NCBI RefSeq assembly: GCF_002163755.1
Contig: NZ_CP015864.1
Coordinates: 496,001-560,000, forward strand
DNA length: 64,000 bases
Origin: Vibrio campbellii CAIM 519 = NBRC 15631 = ATCC 25920
Lineage (GTDB): Bacteria > Pseudomonadota > Gammaproteobacteria > Enterobacterales > Vibrionaceae
Direction: 5' to 3'
Part shown: positions 16,150 through 24,984 of the stretch, one piece after another
How positions within the stretch are numbered: position 1 is the stretch's first letter
How the letters are laid out: each line of letters starts with the position of its first letter
The notes under the pieces: model-generated
What the model was told of the DNA's origin: nothing
The model's input: the letters and a program-made list of their open reading frames with translations, nothing else
Database searches by the model: none
Program-made: the position numbers and the translations under genes

Positions 16150-17052
16150 ATGAGAAATACCGACGACTACATTATTTTCTTTCATTTGGTTGAACAGGGT
16201 TCATTTAGCGCCGCTGCAAGACAAATGGAACTCACTAAGTCGGTCGTCAGTAAGCGCATTGCCAAATTAGAGCAGGAGATAGGTGTTCAACTGCTATATC
16301 GAACCACACGCACGCTTAAACTGACAGAAGCAGGGCAATCCTTCTTCGAGCATGCTCGCAGCGTTTACCAAGCCGTCGCAACCGCAGAGGAGTCGATTGT
16401 TGGTTTAGGCAAGAGCCTATCCGGCAACATCAAGATTACCGTTCCGACCATCTCTGGTGAACTTATCCTTCCTACCGTTATTTCTGAATTCAACCAAGCT
16501 TATCCAGATATCAACATTGATATGGAGCTGGACAACCGGTTTGCCGACATCGTCAACGAAGGTTTTGACCTTGCCATTCGTACTGGGGTTTTGCCTGACT
16601 CAAGCCTGATAGCACGCAAGCTCGTCGATGCAAACTGGATTGTGTGTGCATCGCCTAGGTACGTCGCTAAACATGGCAAACCAAAAACGCCAGACGATCT
16701 CACTAAGCACAACTGCTTGGTTTACGCCTATCAAGAGACAGGAGCTCGTGAGTGGGCTTTCAAGCGTGATGACGAGGTGCATCAGGTTAAGGTGGATGGG
16801 AATCTATGTACCAATAACTCATCTGCGTTACGCAACGTCGCTTTGCTAGGGCAAGGTATCATTTATGTGCCTCGGGTGCTGGTTTATGAAGACTTGCAGC
16901 AAGGTAAGCTGATTCAGTTGTTTAAAGACGAAACGGCTAAGTGTTTGGGCATTTATGCCGTGTACCCATACACTCGTCAGCAACCAGAAAAGATTAAGAT
17001 CTTTATCGAGCATCTGTATCAATGCTTTCAACGTCGTAGCCATCAATTCTAG
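16150..17052 (+). CDS. LysR-family transcriptional regulator
   Basis: The 300-residue protein has an N-terminal winged helix-turn-helix (GSFSAAARQMELTKSVVSKRIAKLEQEIGVQLLYRTTR, residues 19-52) and a periplasmic-binding-protein-like effector domain. The effector part (INIDMELDNRFADIVNEGFDLAIRTG) places it in the CrgA/DmlR-type group. The ligand is unknown. The next gene is D-lactate dehydrogenase on the same strand 447 bases away; a regulatory link is possible but unproven, since LysR regulators more often control divergent genes. Confidence 0.88.
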   Translation: MRNTDDYIIFFHLVEQGSFSAAARQMELTKSVVSKRIAKLEQEIGVQLLYRTTRTLKLTEAGQSFFEHARSVYQAVATAEESIVGLGKSLSGNIKITVPTISGELILPTVISEFNQAYPDINIDMELDNRFADIVNEGFDLAIRTGVLPDSSLIARKLVDANWIVCASPRYVAKHGKPKTPDDLTKHNCLVYAYQETGAREWAFKRDDEVHQVKVDGNLCTNNSSALRNVALLGQGIIYVPRVLVYEDLQQGKLIQLFKDETAKCLGIYAVYPYTRQQPEKIKIFIEHLYQCFQRRSHQF

Positions 17053-17499
17053 TGGCTCAACTTTTCTCAAAGTAATGATTCTTCTTTGATCAAAGGAATT
17101 CGCTCTAAATTTTAAACTCTCCAATCTATCGACTTTCTTCATTAACCGACAATGTCACAGCCATATAACGCTTCTATAACGTCATGGTATTCACATGTTG
17201 TGGTTTTGTTTTGGCTGAATATTCTTTCAAGGTTAGGTATATAAGGCCTTGTTGAGCCTTTTGACTTTCTTTTTCTTCGATATCGTGCACATTTGTTAAC
17301 AATGTACTTTGCTATTGTTTCTTTTTGGAAACGATAAATTTCTTTGTTGATTTTATAGCTCTTATGATTTTAAGTAATTGAATATGTTGGTAATTAATGT
17401 GGTTAACTTTATCTGGACGTTGTTATCGGACTTTGGTGGCATGGACGTTCAGATTCGGACTACTTATATTGGCTGGGCATAATAACTAGAGATACGGAT
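17053..17499. other. Long leader region upstream of dld
   Basis: These 447 AT-rich bases hold no convincing gene. Short palindromes are present (for example TTTGATCAAA near 17084). I could not assign an operator. Confidence 0.4.
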
Positions 17500-19206
17500 A
17501 TGAAACAGAAGCAGCTCATCGACGCGTTTGTCACCATTGTCGGGGAAGAAAATGTCCTTACCGATCAAATCAAAACCAAGTATTACCGCAGCGGTTTTCG
17601 CTCAGGAAGTGGCACGGCATTGGCGGTGGTTTTTCCTAAGACTTTACTAGAGCAGTGGAAGGTCATCCAACAATGTGTAGACAATAATTGCATCATCATC
17701 ATGCAAGCGGCTAAGACGGGGCTGACCGAAGGCTCAGCGCCAAATGGTAGTGATTACGACCGCGACGTGGTGGTGATCAATATTACCAAGATGAAGCAAA
17801 TCTATCTGTTAGACGGCGGTAAGCAAGCGGTTTGTCTTCCGGGAGCAAGCTTACATTCATTAGAAAAAGAGTTGCGAGCGGTTAATCGCGCGCCGCATTC
17901 AGTGATTGGTTCTTCCTCTCTTGGCGCAACCGTCGTGGGCGGTATTGCAAACAACTCTGGTGGCGCTTTGGTTAAACGTGGTCCGGCATATACAGAGTTA
18001 GCCACATTCGCTCAGGTGGACAAAGACGGTAAGCTCAATCTTGTTAACCACCTTGGTATTGAAGGATTAGGCTCGACGCCTGAAGAGATCTTACAGAACA
18101 TCCAAGATGGTAATTTCGACCCAGATAAAGTGGTTCATGATGAACGTATGGCATCGGATAAAGAATACGACGAACGTGTTCGTGATGTGACTTCTGATAT
18201 CCCATCGCGCTTTAATGCCGATGAAAGACGTCTTTACGAGGCGAGCGGTTGTGCGGGTAAGCTTGGCGTGTTCGCTGTTCGCGTCGATAGCTATCCAATC
18301 CCTGAGAAAGAGCAGGTGTTCTACTTGGGTACTAACAATCCAGATAAACTGACCAAGCTGAGAAAAGACTTCCTTACTCAATTCGAAAACTTGCCAGAGA
18401 TGGGTGAGTACCTTCACCGAGATATCTTCAATATGGCAGAGAAATACGGTAAAGATGTGTTCCTTTCCATCGATTTATTAGGCACGGACAACCTACCTAA
18501 GATGTTCTCGCTTAAAGCTAAGGTTGAAAACTTCTTAGAGCGCGTTCCGTTGGTCAGTAAATATCTGCCAGATACGATTTTGTACTACGCAAGTAAGTTA
18601 TTCCCGCAGCATCTTCCTAAGCGCATGTTGGAATACCGTGATAAGTACGAGCACCATCTTGTACTTAAAATGAGTGACGGCGGCATTGCCGAAGCGCAGA
18701 AATACCTAAAAGAGGTGTGGGCGGCTGAACAGGATAGTGACTTCTTCGAATGTACGCCAGAAGAGGGTAAGAAAGCATATTTACACCGTTTTGCAGCAGC
18801 AGGTGCAGCCATTCGTTACGAAACCATTCACCGCAATGAAGTGGAAGACATTGTTGCTCTCGATATTGCGTTACGACGTAACGATGAAGAATGGTTAGAA
18901 ACATTACCTGAGGAAGTAAGTAAAAACCTCGTTAAGTCCCTCTATTACGGGCACTTTATGTGTTATGTATTCCATCAAGACTATGTTTTCAAAAAGGGCA
19001 CCGACACCAAGTTAATGAAGAAGTTGATGCTGGATCACCTAAATAGTCGCGGCGCGAAATACCCAGCAGAACACAACGTAGGGCATTTGTACGAAGCGGA
19101 AAACTCGCTACAAAAGTTCTATCACCAACTTGATCCAACCAACACCTTTAACCCAGGCATAGGTAAAATGGACCGCTATAAGCGCAATTGTAACTGTTGT
19201 GCTTAA
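17500..19206 (+). CDS. dld: Quinone-dependent D-lactate dehydrogenase
   Basis: A membrane-associated FAD enzyme that oxidises D-lactate to pyruvate and feeds electrons to quinone. The FAD-binding region includes MQAAKTGLTEGSAPNG and VIGSSSLGATVVGGIANNSGGALVKRGPAYTE. The length (568) matches E. coli Dld, whose C-terminal domain binds the membrane peripherally. The protein ends in a cysteine cluster, NCNCCA. An AGAG site precedes the ATG, and a terminator follows, so it is a single-gene unit. Confidence 0.95.
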   Translation: MKQKQLIDAFVTIVGEENVLTDQIKTKYYRSGFRSGSGTALAVVFPKTLLEQWKVIQQCVDNNCIIIMQAAKTGLTEGSAPNGSDYDRDVVVINITKMKQIYLLDGGKQAVCLPGASLHSLEKELRAVNRAPHSVIGSSSLGATVVGGIANNSGGALVKRGPAYTELATFAQVDKDGKLNLVNHLGIEGLGSTPEEILQNIQDGNFDPDKVVHDERMASDKEYDERVRDVTSDIPSRFNADERRLYEASGCAGKLGVFAVRVDSYPIPEKEQVFYLGTNNPDKLTKLRKDFLTQFENLPEMGEYLHRDIFNMAEKYGKDVFLSIDLLGTDNLPKMFSLKAKVENFLERVPLVSKYLPDTILYYASKLFPQHLPKRMLEYRDKYEHHLVLKMSDGGIAEAQKYLKEVWAAEQDSDFFECTPEEGKKAYLHRFAAAGAAIRYETIHRNEVEDIVALDIALRRNDEEWLETLPEEVSKNLVKSLYYGHFMCYVFHQDYVFKKGTDTKLMKKLMLDHLNSRGAKYPAEHNVGHLYEAENSLQKFYHQLDPTNTFNPGIGKMDRYKRNCNCCA

Positions 19207-19228
19207 GCATTAAGTCAATATGATGTGG

Positions 19229-19255
19229 AGAGTCGCTTTAACAGCGGCTCTTTTT
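19229..19255 (+). terminator. Terminator after dld
   Basis: AGAGTCGCT pairs with AGCGGCTCT (one G-T pair) followed by TTTTT. Confidence 0.8.
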
Positions 19256-19360
19256 AGTAATAAATGGTGGTAGTAGTCGTTTGAGTTTTAATCGAATCGC
19301 TCAACTCCCATACGTTCAGTCGTGTTTTTAACCATCTGAATCAAAAAGAATAAATTTTTG

Positions 19361-19388
19361 TTGACCTAAAATCTTAATCCGTTAAAGT
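19361..19388 (+). promoter_or_regulatory. Stable-RNA promoter for the first tRNA-Leu unit
   Basis: TTGACC and TAAAGT are 16 bases apart, 63 bases upstream of the tRNA. The same promoter is duplicated at 23182-23209. Confidence 0.7.
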
Positions 19389-19451
19389 ACACCTCGTTCT
19401 CACGGCGAAGGTCGTTAGAACAGATGGTGTTACCATCGCATTTATTGCGTT

Positions 19452-19538
19452 GCCCTGGTGGTGGAATTGGTAGACACAAGGGATTTAAAATCCCTCGACG
19501 TTCGCGTTGTGCCGGTTCAAGTCCGGCCCGGGGCACCA
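19452..19538 (+). tRNA. tRNA-Leu (UAA)
   Basis: The 87-base class II tRNA has acceptor GCCCTGG, anticodon loop TTTAAAA (anticodon TAA), a long variable arm, T-loop TTCAAGT and an encoded CCA. It is identical to the copy at 23273. Confidence 0.96.
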
Positions 19539-19627
19539 TCCGAAAATTGAGTGGGTGAATTTAATATCCCGCCGCCGAGTTGACCGGCCGAGTGTCGGAC
19601 CATCAATTCCGGCTCGGGGCATCATCT
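19539..19627 (+). repeat. tRNA 3'-end-like repeat downstream of tRNA-Leu, copy 1
   Basis: This spacer ends in a 23-base stretch (about 19605-19627) that matches the 3' end of the preceding tRNA-Leu at about 20 positions, including a CATCAT in place of CACCAT. It cannot fold into a full tRNA. A similar degenerate copy lies after the second tRNA-Leu. It resembles, in principle, the tRNA-end repeats behind tyrT in E. coli. Confidence 0.6.
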
Positions 19628-19635
19628 CAAAATAT

Positions 19636-19711
19636 GCGACACTAGCTCAGTTGGTAGAGCGCAACCTTGCCAAGGTTGAGGTCACGAGTTCGAACCTCGT
19701 GTGTCGCTCCA
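19636..19711 (+). tRNA. tRNA-Gly (GCC)
   Basis: A 76-base cloverleaf with acceptor GCGACAC/GTGTCGC, D-loop AGCTCAGTTGGTAGAG, anticodon loop with GCC, T-loop TTCGAAC and encoded CCA. Confidence 0.96.
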
Positions 19712-19716
19712 GTTGA

Positions 19717-19790
19717 GGCGCCTTGGCAGAGTGGCTATGCAGCGGATTGCAAATCCGTGGACCTCGGTTCGACTCCGGGAGGCGCCTCCA
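19717..19790 (+). tRNA. tRNA-Cys (GCA)
   Basis: Identical to the copy at 14742. It lies 5 bases after tRNA-Gly in the same transcript and is followed by a terminator. Confidence 0.97.
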
Positions 19791-19798
19791 TTATTTTC

Positions 19799-19825
19799 GA
19801 AAGCTCGTCATCATGACGGGCTTTC
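19799..19825 (+). terminator. Terminator of the first tRNA cluster
   Basis: A 12-bp stem GAAAGCTCGTCA/TGACGGGCTTTC (one G-T pair) with a 3-base loop, followed by TTCGTTTT. Confidence 0.8.
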
Positions 19826-20109
19826 TTCGTTTTAGCGCAACAGAATTGACGCGCCTTACTTCCTCTTTCTGCTGTTTACTTATTATCTCCTCCCTGATTA
19901 TTTGATCGTGTTTCAATAATTTCGTTCAATTAGTTATTGGTTTTATAAATGTTACACAACTCAATAATTGTAGAGGGTGATTGGTGATAATTTCTCCACG
20001 ATTGTAGTCCGAACTTTTTGTTGTACAACAGACGGTTAGTTGGATCTTTTCTTCCTGTCATGTTGGTTCTCTAAGCTCGAACTTCCTTCTAAAACGTGAG
20101 AGAAAAATA
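19826..20109. other. Intergenic region upstream of alpha-amylase
   Basis: About 280 AT-rich bases with the amylase promoter presumably near its end. No operator could be assigned. Confidence 0.4.
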
Positions 20110-21633
20110 ATGAAAACATTCAACCTTACACCCACACTTTTACCTTTAACTTTGCTGCTCAGTTCGCCGGTAATGGCGGCTCAAAATGGAACCATGATGC
20201 AGTATTTCCATTGGTATGTGCCAAATGATGGTGCACTCTGGACACAAGTTGAAAACAACGCGCCAGCACTGTCTGACAACGGCTTTACCGCATTATGGCT
20301 ACCGCCTGCCTATAAAGGTGCTGGTGGCAGCAACGACGTAGGATATGGCGTTTACGATATGTATGACTTGGGGGAGTTTGATCAAAAAGGATCGGTGCGA
20401 ACCAAATACGGTACGAAAGACCAATACCTCGATGCCATCAAAGCGGCACACGCAAACAACATTCAAATTTATGGTGATGTGGTGTTTAACCACCGTGGCG
20501 GTGCGGATGGTAAATCGTGGGTCGACACCAAGCGAGTCGATTGGAACAATCGGAACATTGAACTCGGCGACAAATGGATTGAAGCTTGGGTTGAATTTAG
20601 CTTTCCGGGGCGTAACGACAAATACTCAGATTTCCATTGGACGTGGTATCACTTTGACGGCGTTGACTGGGATGACGCAGGTAAAGAAAAAGCGATCTTC
20701 AAATTCAAAGGCGATGGCAAAGCATGGGATTGGGAAGTCAGTTCTGAAAAAGGCAACTACGACTACCTCATGTACGCAGATTTAGACATGGACCACCCAG
20801 AGGTTAAGCAAGAGCTGAAAGATTGGGGTGAGTGGTACTTAAACATGACGGGTGTGGATGGCTTCCGGATGGACGCGGTGAAACACATCAAATACCAGTA
20901 CCTACAAGAGTGGGTCGATTACTTGCGACAGAAAACGGGCAAAGAGTTGTTTACTGTCGGTGAGTACTGGAACTACGACGTTAACAATCTGCACAACTTT
21001 ATCACCAAGACGTCTGGCAGTATGTCGTTGTTTGATGCACCGTTACACATGAACTTCTATAACGCTTCACGCTCAGGTGGTAACTTCGACATGCGTCGTA
21101 TCATGGATGGTACCTTGATGAAGGACAACCCAGTGAAAGCAGTGACTCTGGTTGAGAACCACGATACGCAGCCTCTTCAAGCGCTAGAATCTCCAGTCGA
21201 TTGGTGGTTTAAGCCTCTCGCGTACGCGTTTATCTTGTTACGTGAAGAGGGCTATCCGTCAGTCTTTTATGCTGATTACTACGGCGCGCAATACAGTGAT
21301 AAAGGGCACGACATCAACATGGTGAAAGTGCCGTATATTGAGAAATTGGTGAAAGCCCGTAAAGATTATGCTTATGGCAAGCAGCACTCTTACCTTGATC
21401 ATTGGGATGTGATTGGTTGGACGCGAGAAGGGGATGCAGAACACCCGAACTCAATGGCGGTTATCATGAGTGATGGCCCTGGCGGTACAAAATGGATGTA
21501 CACAGGCTCACCAAGTACGCGTTACGTCGATAAGTTAGGTATTCGGACTGAAGAAGTTTGGACGAATGCTAATGGATGGGCACAGTTCCCAGTGAACGGC
21601 GGTTCGGTTTCTGTTTGGGTCGGCGTTAAATAA
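20110..21633 (+). CDS. Secreted alpha-amylase (GH13)
   Basis: The enzyme cleaves internal alpha-1,4 bonds of starch or glycogen outside the cytoplasm. A signal peptide ends near VMA-AQNG (residue 23). The GH13 regions are clear: DVVFNH (123-128), GFRMDAVKH with nucleophile D255, GEYW with acid E285, and ENHDTQ (349-354) with the transition-state aspartate. The barrel is followed by a beta-sandwich domain C ending VWVGVK. The length (507) fits the bacterial liquefying-type group. A GAGAG site precedes the ATG. It stands alone next to a tRNA cluster. Confidence 0.93.
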   Translation: MKTFNLTPTLLPLTLLLSSPVMAAQNGTMMQYFHWYVPNDGALWTQVENNAPALSDNGFTALWLPPAYKGAGGSNDVGYGVYDMYDLGEFDQKGSVRTKYGTKDQYLDAIKAAHANNIQIYGDVVFNHRGGADGKSWVDTKRVDWNNRNIELGDKWIEAWVEFSFPGRNDKYSDFHWTWYHFDGVDWDDAGKEKAIFKFKGDGKAWDWEVSSEKGNYDYLMYADLDMDHPEVKQELKDWGEWYLNMTGVDGFRMDAVKHIKYQYLQEWVDYLRQKTGKELFTVGEYWNYDVNNLHNFITKTSGSMSLFDAPLHMNFYNASRSGGNFDMRRIMDGTLMKDNPVKAVTLVENHDTQPLQALESPVDWWFKPLAYAFILLREEGYPSVFYADYYGAQYSDKGHDINMVKVPYIEKLVKARKDYAYGKQHSYLDHWDVIGWTREGDAEHPNSMAVIMSDGPGGTKWMYTGSPSTRYVDKLGIRTEEVWTNANGWAQFPVNGGSVSVWVGVK

Positions 21634-21770
21634 ACAGGCTCACAGAATTATAGGTGTGACTAATTTCGAAAATAGTGCAAATTTAATCAATGTCTTGTTT
21701 GATATTCATAAAACATATGCGTAACTTTATAGCTAAGTATTATCAACAGGCAGATTAAGGAAAGGAATCT

Positions 21771-22016
21771 ATGCAGGAAGTTGCAACTATTGCGATTATA
21801 TTCGGTGCAATATTTGGTGGTGGTATCGTTAAGCTGATTCTTAATCATCGTAAGGAAGTAAGAGCGTTAGAGATTTCTGAACGCAACCAGATGAGTCAAG
21901 AAGAGCGAGATGGTCTGAACAAGCAAGTAGAAGACCTAAAACAACGTGTTGAAGTATTAGAGCGCATCGTTACTGACAACAGATACCAACTTGATAAAGA
22001 AATTGCGTCTTTGTAA
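21771..22016 (+). CDS. Small PspB-like membrane protein
   Basis: An 81-residue protein with one N-terminal membrane helix (VATIAIIFGAIFGGGIVKLIL) and a cytosolic coiled-coil tail (LNKQVEDLKQRVEVLERIV). This is the layout of the phage-shock protein PspB, whose tail also ends in a 'RIEALERIL'-type segment. No other psp gene is adjacent, so the role is uncertain. A strong AAGGAAAGGA site precedes the ATG. It is an isolated gene with its own terminator. Confidence 0.6.
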   Translation: MQEVATIAIIFGAIFGGGIVKLILNHRKEVRALEISERNQMSQEERDGLNKQVEDLKQRVEVLERIVTDNRYQLDKEIASL

Positions 22017-22031
22017 TTCCGAACCAAGAGG

Positions 22032-22061
22032 AAAGAGCCAGTTTAATACTGGCTCTTTTTG
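22032..22061 (+). terminator. Terminator after the PspB-like gene
   Basis: AAAGAGCCAGT pairs perfectly with ACTGGCTCTTT, followed by TT. Confidence 0.85.
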
Positions 22062-22098
22062 TATCTGCTTCTTTTTCCAAACTAAGTGAAGCAATTGA

Positions 22099-22914
22099 CT
22101 ACCGCTCGTCAAAGAAGTCTTTGTTTCGAATGTACTTACTCATCAAGTGATAAGAAAAAGGGCGGATCATCCAACTCACCAAAGAACGTCCAAGCCGCAT
22201 TAATGTTGGCGTATTCTCATAAATTCTTCCGTTATAAAGCCAAAGCATTTTACCCACATGCCAGTAGAGAAAAGGTACCGGAGGCATAAAGGTCACAATG
22301 TCGATATCACAACAAATACGATAGGTTTTGTGTCCTAACTGGTATCTCTTTTTGAATGTCCAATCACCAATTGCTGGCTGACCAAACGTTACGACTCGCT
22401 TGATGCTTTTGGGGTACTTTCGTTCGATATAGTCGGCAAACACGCTGCCAATTGCGCCGCCCGATGAATGCCCAGTAATTGTGATTCGTTTGCCTTGTAG
22501 AATCAGTGGTACGACGGTGGCTTCTAGTCGCTCAATCACGCTCAAACCAAGACGATCTTCATTTCGAGAAGGTTGGCTTTCTTGAAATAGCAAATGGTAG
22601 AAACCTGCATGGATGCGATAGTTAAGCCCAAGGCGCTTGCAGCTACGAGTCCACATGGCAAAGTTCAAAAGCCAATCGCTAATGCTGTGCGACCCCTTAA
22701 TGACAACAACGACTTCTGTGCGCTTTTTACTCCATAAAACACGGATCATAGTTTTGCCAAACTCGTTTTTAATGATCCGCTGTCCATTAGGATCAAACCC
22801 ATAGCGGGTCTGTTTAAAGACTCTGGGGTAGGCAAGGTTGCAGAGTACGGCGTAGCGTTCGTATTGGTATCGTTTTAGAGGCTTCACGTTGTCGTTCTGT
22901 TTTTTAATCAACAT
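22099..22914 (-). CDS. Class 3 lipase family protein
   Basis: An alpha/beta hydrolase of the fungal-type (class 3) lipase family. The nucleophile elbow GHSSGGAIG is preceded by ITIT and followed by the aspartate region VVTFGQPAIGDW and a histidine in FLYWHVG or FSYHLM. The start at 22914 (MLIKKQNDNV) is preferred: an AGAG site lies close upstream, and the longer frame to 23091 adds a Ser/Thr-rich, implausible extension. No signal peptide is seen, so the enzyme may be cytosolic. The product is 271 residues. Substrate unknown. Confidence 0.8.
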   Translation of the reverse strand: MLIKKQNDNVKPLKRYQYERYAVLCNLAYPRVFKQTRYGFDPNGQRIIKNEFGKTMIRVLWSKKRTEVVVVIKGSHSISDWLLNFAMWTRSCKRLGLNYRIHAGFYHLLFQESQPSRNEDRLGLSVIERLEATVVPLILQGKRITITGHSSGGAIGSVFADYIERKYPKSIKRVVTFGQPAIGDWTFKKRYQLGHKTYRICCDIDIVTFMPPVPFLYWHVGKMLWLYNGRIYENTPTLMRLGRSLVSWMIRPFSYHLMSKYIRNKDFFDER

Positions 22915-23181
22915 AAACTCTAGACGTGAAATATGAAAAATAAATGACGAAGAGAAATGGACACAAGATCGCGAAGCATTTTTATCAAGAGTCAATGAAA
23001 GCAGATTATTGCGCCAGTATTCATTCAATGTATGAGGATTTTGAAGTGTTTTTGTTTGTGTAGGCACCACAGTGAATAGTAGGTAAGCCATTTGGTATGT
23101 ATATCAATTGCGCAAAATGATCGCAGATTGTGCATGCAAGTCTGCTTTTTAACCGCATGAATAAAAATATAAAATTTGTTG
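22915..23181. other. Intergenic region between lipase and the second tRNA unit
   Basis: AT-rich region holding the lipase promoter on the minus strand. I see no other gene or repeat. Confidence 0.4.
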
Positions 23182-23209
23182 TTGACCTAGAATCTTAATC
23201 CGTTAAAGT
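23182..23209 (+). promoter_or_regulatory. Stable-RNA promoter for the second tRNA-Leu unit
   Basis: TTGACC and TAAAGT spaced by 16 bases, a near-exact duplicate of 19361-19388. Confidence 0.7.
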
Positions 23210-23272
23210 ACGCCTCGTTCTCACGGCGAAGGTCGTTAGAGCAGGTGGTGTTACCATCGCATTGATTGCGTT

Positions 23273-23359
23273 GCCCTGGTGGTGGAATTGGTAGACACAA
23301 GGGATTTAAAATCCCTCGACGTTCGCGTTGTGCCGGTTCAAGTCCGGCCCGGGGCACCA
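23273..23359 (+). tRNA. tRNA-Leu (UAA), second copy
   Basis: The 87-base tRNA is identical to the copy at 19452, with anticodon TAA and encoded CCA. The leader upstream is also duplicated with few changes. Confidence 0.96.
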
Positions 23360-23447
23360 TCCGCTAATTGAGTGCGTGGATATGATATCCCGTCGTCGAG
23401 TTGACCGGCCGAGTGTCGGACCATCAATTCCGGCCGGGTCACCATCT
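23360..23447 (+). repeat. tRNA 3'-end-like repeat downstream of tRNA-Leu, copy 2
   Basis: This copy matches 19539-19627 closely, including a shared block GTTGACCGGCCGAGTGTCGG. It ends in a degenerate tRNA-Leu 3' end (TCCGGCCGGGTCACCAT). It is not a functional tRNA. Confidence 0.6.
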
Positions 23448-23497
23448 ACTTATAGAAGTAAGAGCAACTTACTTCATCGAGAACAATAATTCGGTAA

Positions 23498-23571
23498 GGC
23501 GCCTTGGCAGAGTGGCTATGCAGCGGATTGCAAATCCGTGGACCTCGGTTCGACTCCGGGAGGCGCCTCCA
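23498..23571 (+). tRNA. tRNA-Cys (GCA)
   Basis: Identical to the copies at 14742 and 19717. It follows the second tRNA-Leu unit. Confidence 0.97.
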
Positions 23572-23751
23572 TTCGATAGAGTGAGTACCATCGCATCTCA
23601 TTATCGAATGTGCGATTAGGATAGTGTGATTATTTAAATGATTTGAAGCTGATTTAGCTTCTAGCAAGTTTAAATAGAATTTTTCACAATGACCATCGGA
23701 AGGGTAAGCCCTAACAAAAACCTCAATGTTTCATCTTAGAAACAACAAAAT

Positions 23752-23825
23752 GGCGCCTTGGCAGAGTGGCTATGCAGCGGATTGCAAATCCGTGGACCTC
23801 GGTTCGATTCCGGGAGGCGCCTCCA
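23752..23825 (+). tRNA. tRNA-Cys (GCA), T-loop variant
   Basis: The same 74-base tRNA with one difference, TTCGATT instead of TTCGACT in the T-loop. All stems remain paired, so it should be functional. Confidence 0.95.
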
Positions 23826-23952
23826 TTATCTTTCTTTTCCCCCGTAAATTGAATCCGAAGCCTTAGTTCAGACCTTTGACCATTGGAAATTCCCAACAAA
23901 ACTCACTTCTTAGAACCCACAAAATCGTTACGCTTGATTACTATTTACGTGA

Positions 23953-24440
23953 GTAATTTCGAAAGAACCCTCATTACTCACTGCTTTCGCAGCCTCAATG
24001 GCGAGTTACCCAGAAGGGTGGCAAGATTGGCCAGTGGTTAAAGAGTCACAAAACCTACCTGCAGACACTGTTCTGCCACCTGAAACCTAATTGTTTATTC
24101 AAGAATCCGTTCGATCGTATAGCTGGATCAATAATGGTCAAGGATCACCACTCACGATCCGCGTAAACCCTCAGAAAATCGAACAATACAAAACTCACGG
24201 CCCATATACTGACGGTCCAACGGCTGTGGCTATTTCAGAAGTTGACGGGATCGTTTGGGTGACCGAGCATATCGGTGGCATGGCCATCTATGGTAGTTAT
24301 GATCGTCAAGGCAAAGATATTAGCCATACTCATCCTTAGAGCCCTCATTTTGTCAGAGCTGCCACACGACATATCAGGACATTTATATCAATGGTACATG
24401 TGCTGAGCCCGTTCTAGGTGTTTATAAAGACAAACAGTAG
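23953..24440 (+). pseudogene. Decayed haem-protein gene (cytochrome P460-like, CxxCH)
   Basis: One frame runs from a signal-peptide-like end (TAFAAS) through MASYPEGWQDWPVVKES to a TAA at 24088-24090. It continues in the same frame as LFIQESVRSYSW...THGPYTDGPTAVAI...VTEHIGGMAIYGSYDRQGKDISHTHP to a TAG at 24339. After a frameshift there, the next frame gives PSFCQSCH with a CxxCH haem motif, then CAEPVLGVYKDKQ and a stop at 24440. The pieces line up as one small secreted haem protein, with the 'HTHPSF..C..CH' order I associate with cytochrome P460-type sequences. At least two lesions make it a pseudogene. The family name is inference. Confidence 0.6.
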
Positions 24441-24963
24441 TTGATTGTGAGTAATCGAGTCTTCGGCTGGTTGACGATTAACCAGGTGCTGTTTTTTTCG
24501 CCTCTAGTGTTGGTTCTTTCCATTATCTTAGGTTTATCGTTTACGCGTTTCCAAAGTGAATGGGACATGCGTATTGAGCATGCCGCAACCATAGCGAAAA
24601 CCCATTTATCTTCTCAAGTAACGTTTTTGTCTGGCTCGATAGCTGGTCGCAACTACGCCAACCTGATGATGCCATCGACGAAAGAAAGCTTCTGAGCGAT
24701 CGATGATCTTCTGTTTATTGAGATATCGGGTGTTTCAGATTACAAAACTCAAAATGTAGCAGTGCGCTATCTGTTTAAATCGAACCAAGTGTGGCGAATT
24801 AATGTCAACGATCATTGAGAATGGAACGCGCCCAGAACAACGAGTGCTCCAAGGTAAGTTGAACGAACTTTCTAGCGAGACAGAGCAAGCAGTGAGTCAT
24901 GCACTGATTGTGGTGGGAAGTGTGACACAGCTGCGCAACAAACTGGATTGGTTTGGACGATAA
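24441..24963 (+). pseudogene. Decayed membrane sensor gene (N-terminal part)
   Basis: The first piece (24441-24695) has a membrane helix (VLFFSPLVLVLSIILGLSF) and an extracellular-type segment. It stops at a TGA, continues in frame as AIDDLLFIEISGVSDYKTQNVAVRYLF to a second TGA near 24820, then shifts frame to GTRPEQRVLQGKLNELSSETEQ up to a TAA at 24963. The output domain is gone. The layout suggests the input half of a histidine kinase or cyclic-di-GMP enzyme. It abuts the haem-protein pseudogene and was probably its operon partner. Confidence 0.5.
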
Positions 24964-24984
24964 CAACGGACTTTTTGTTTAATA

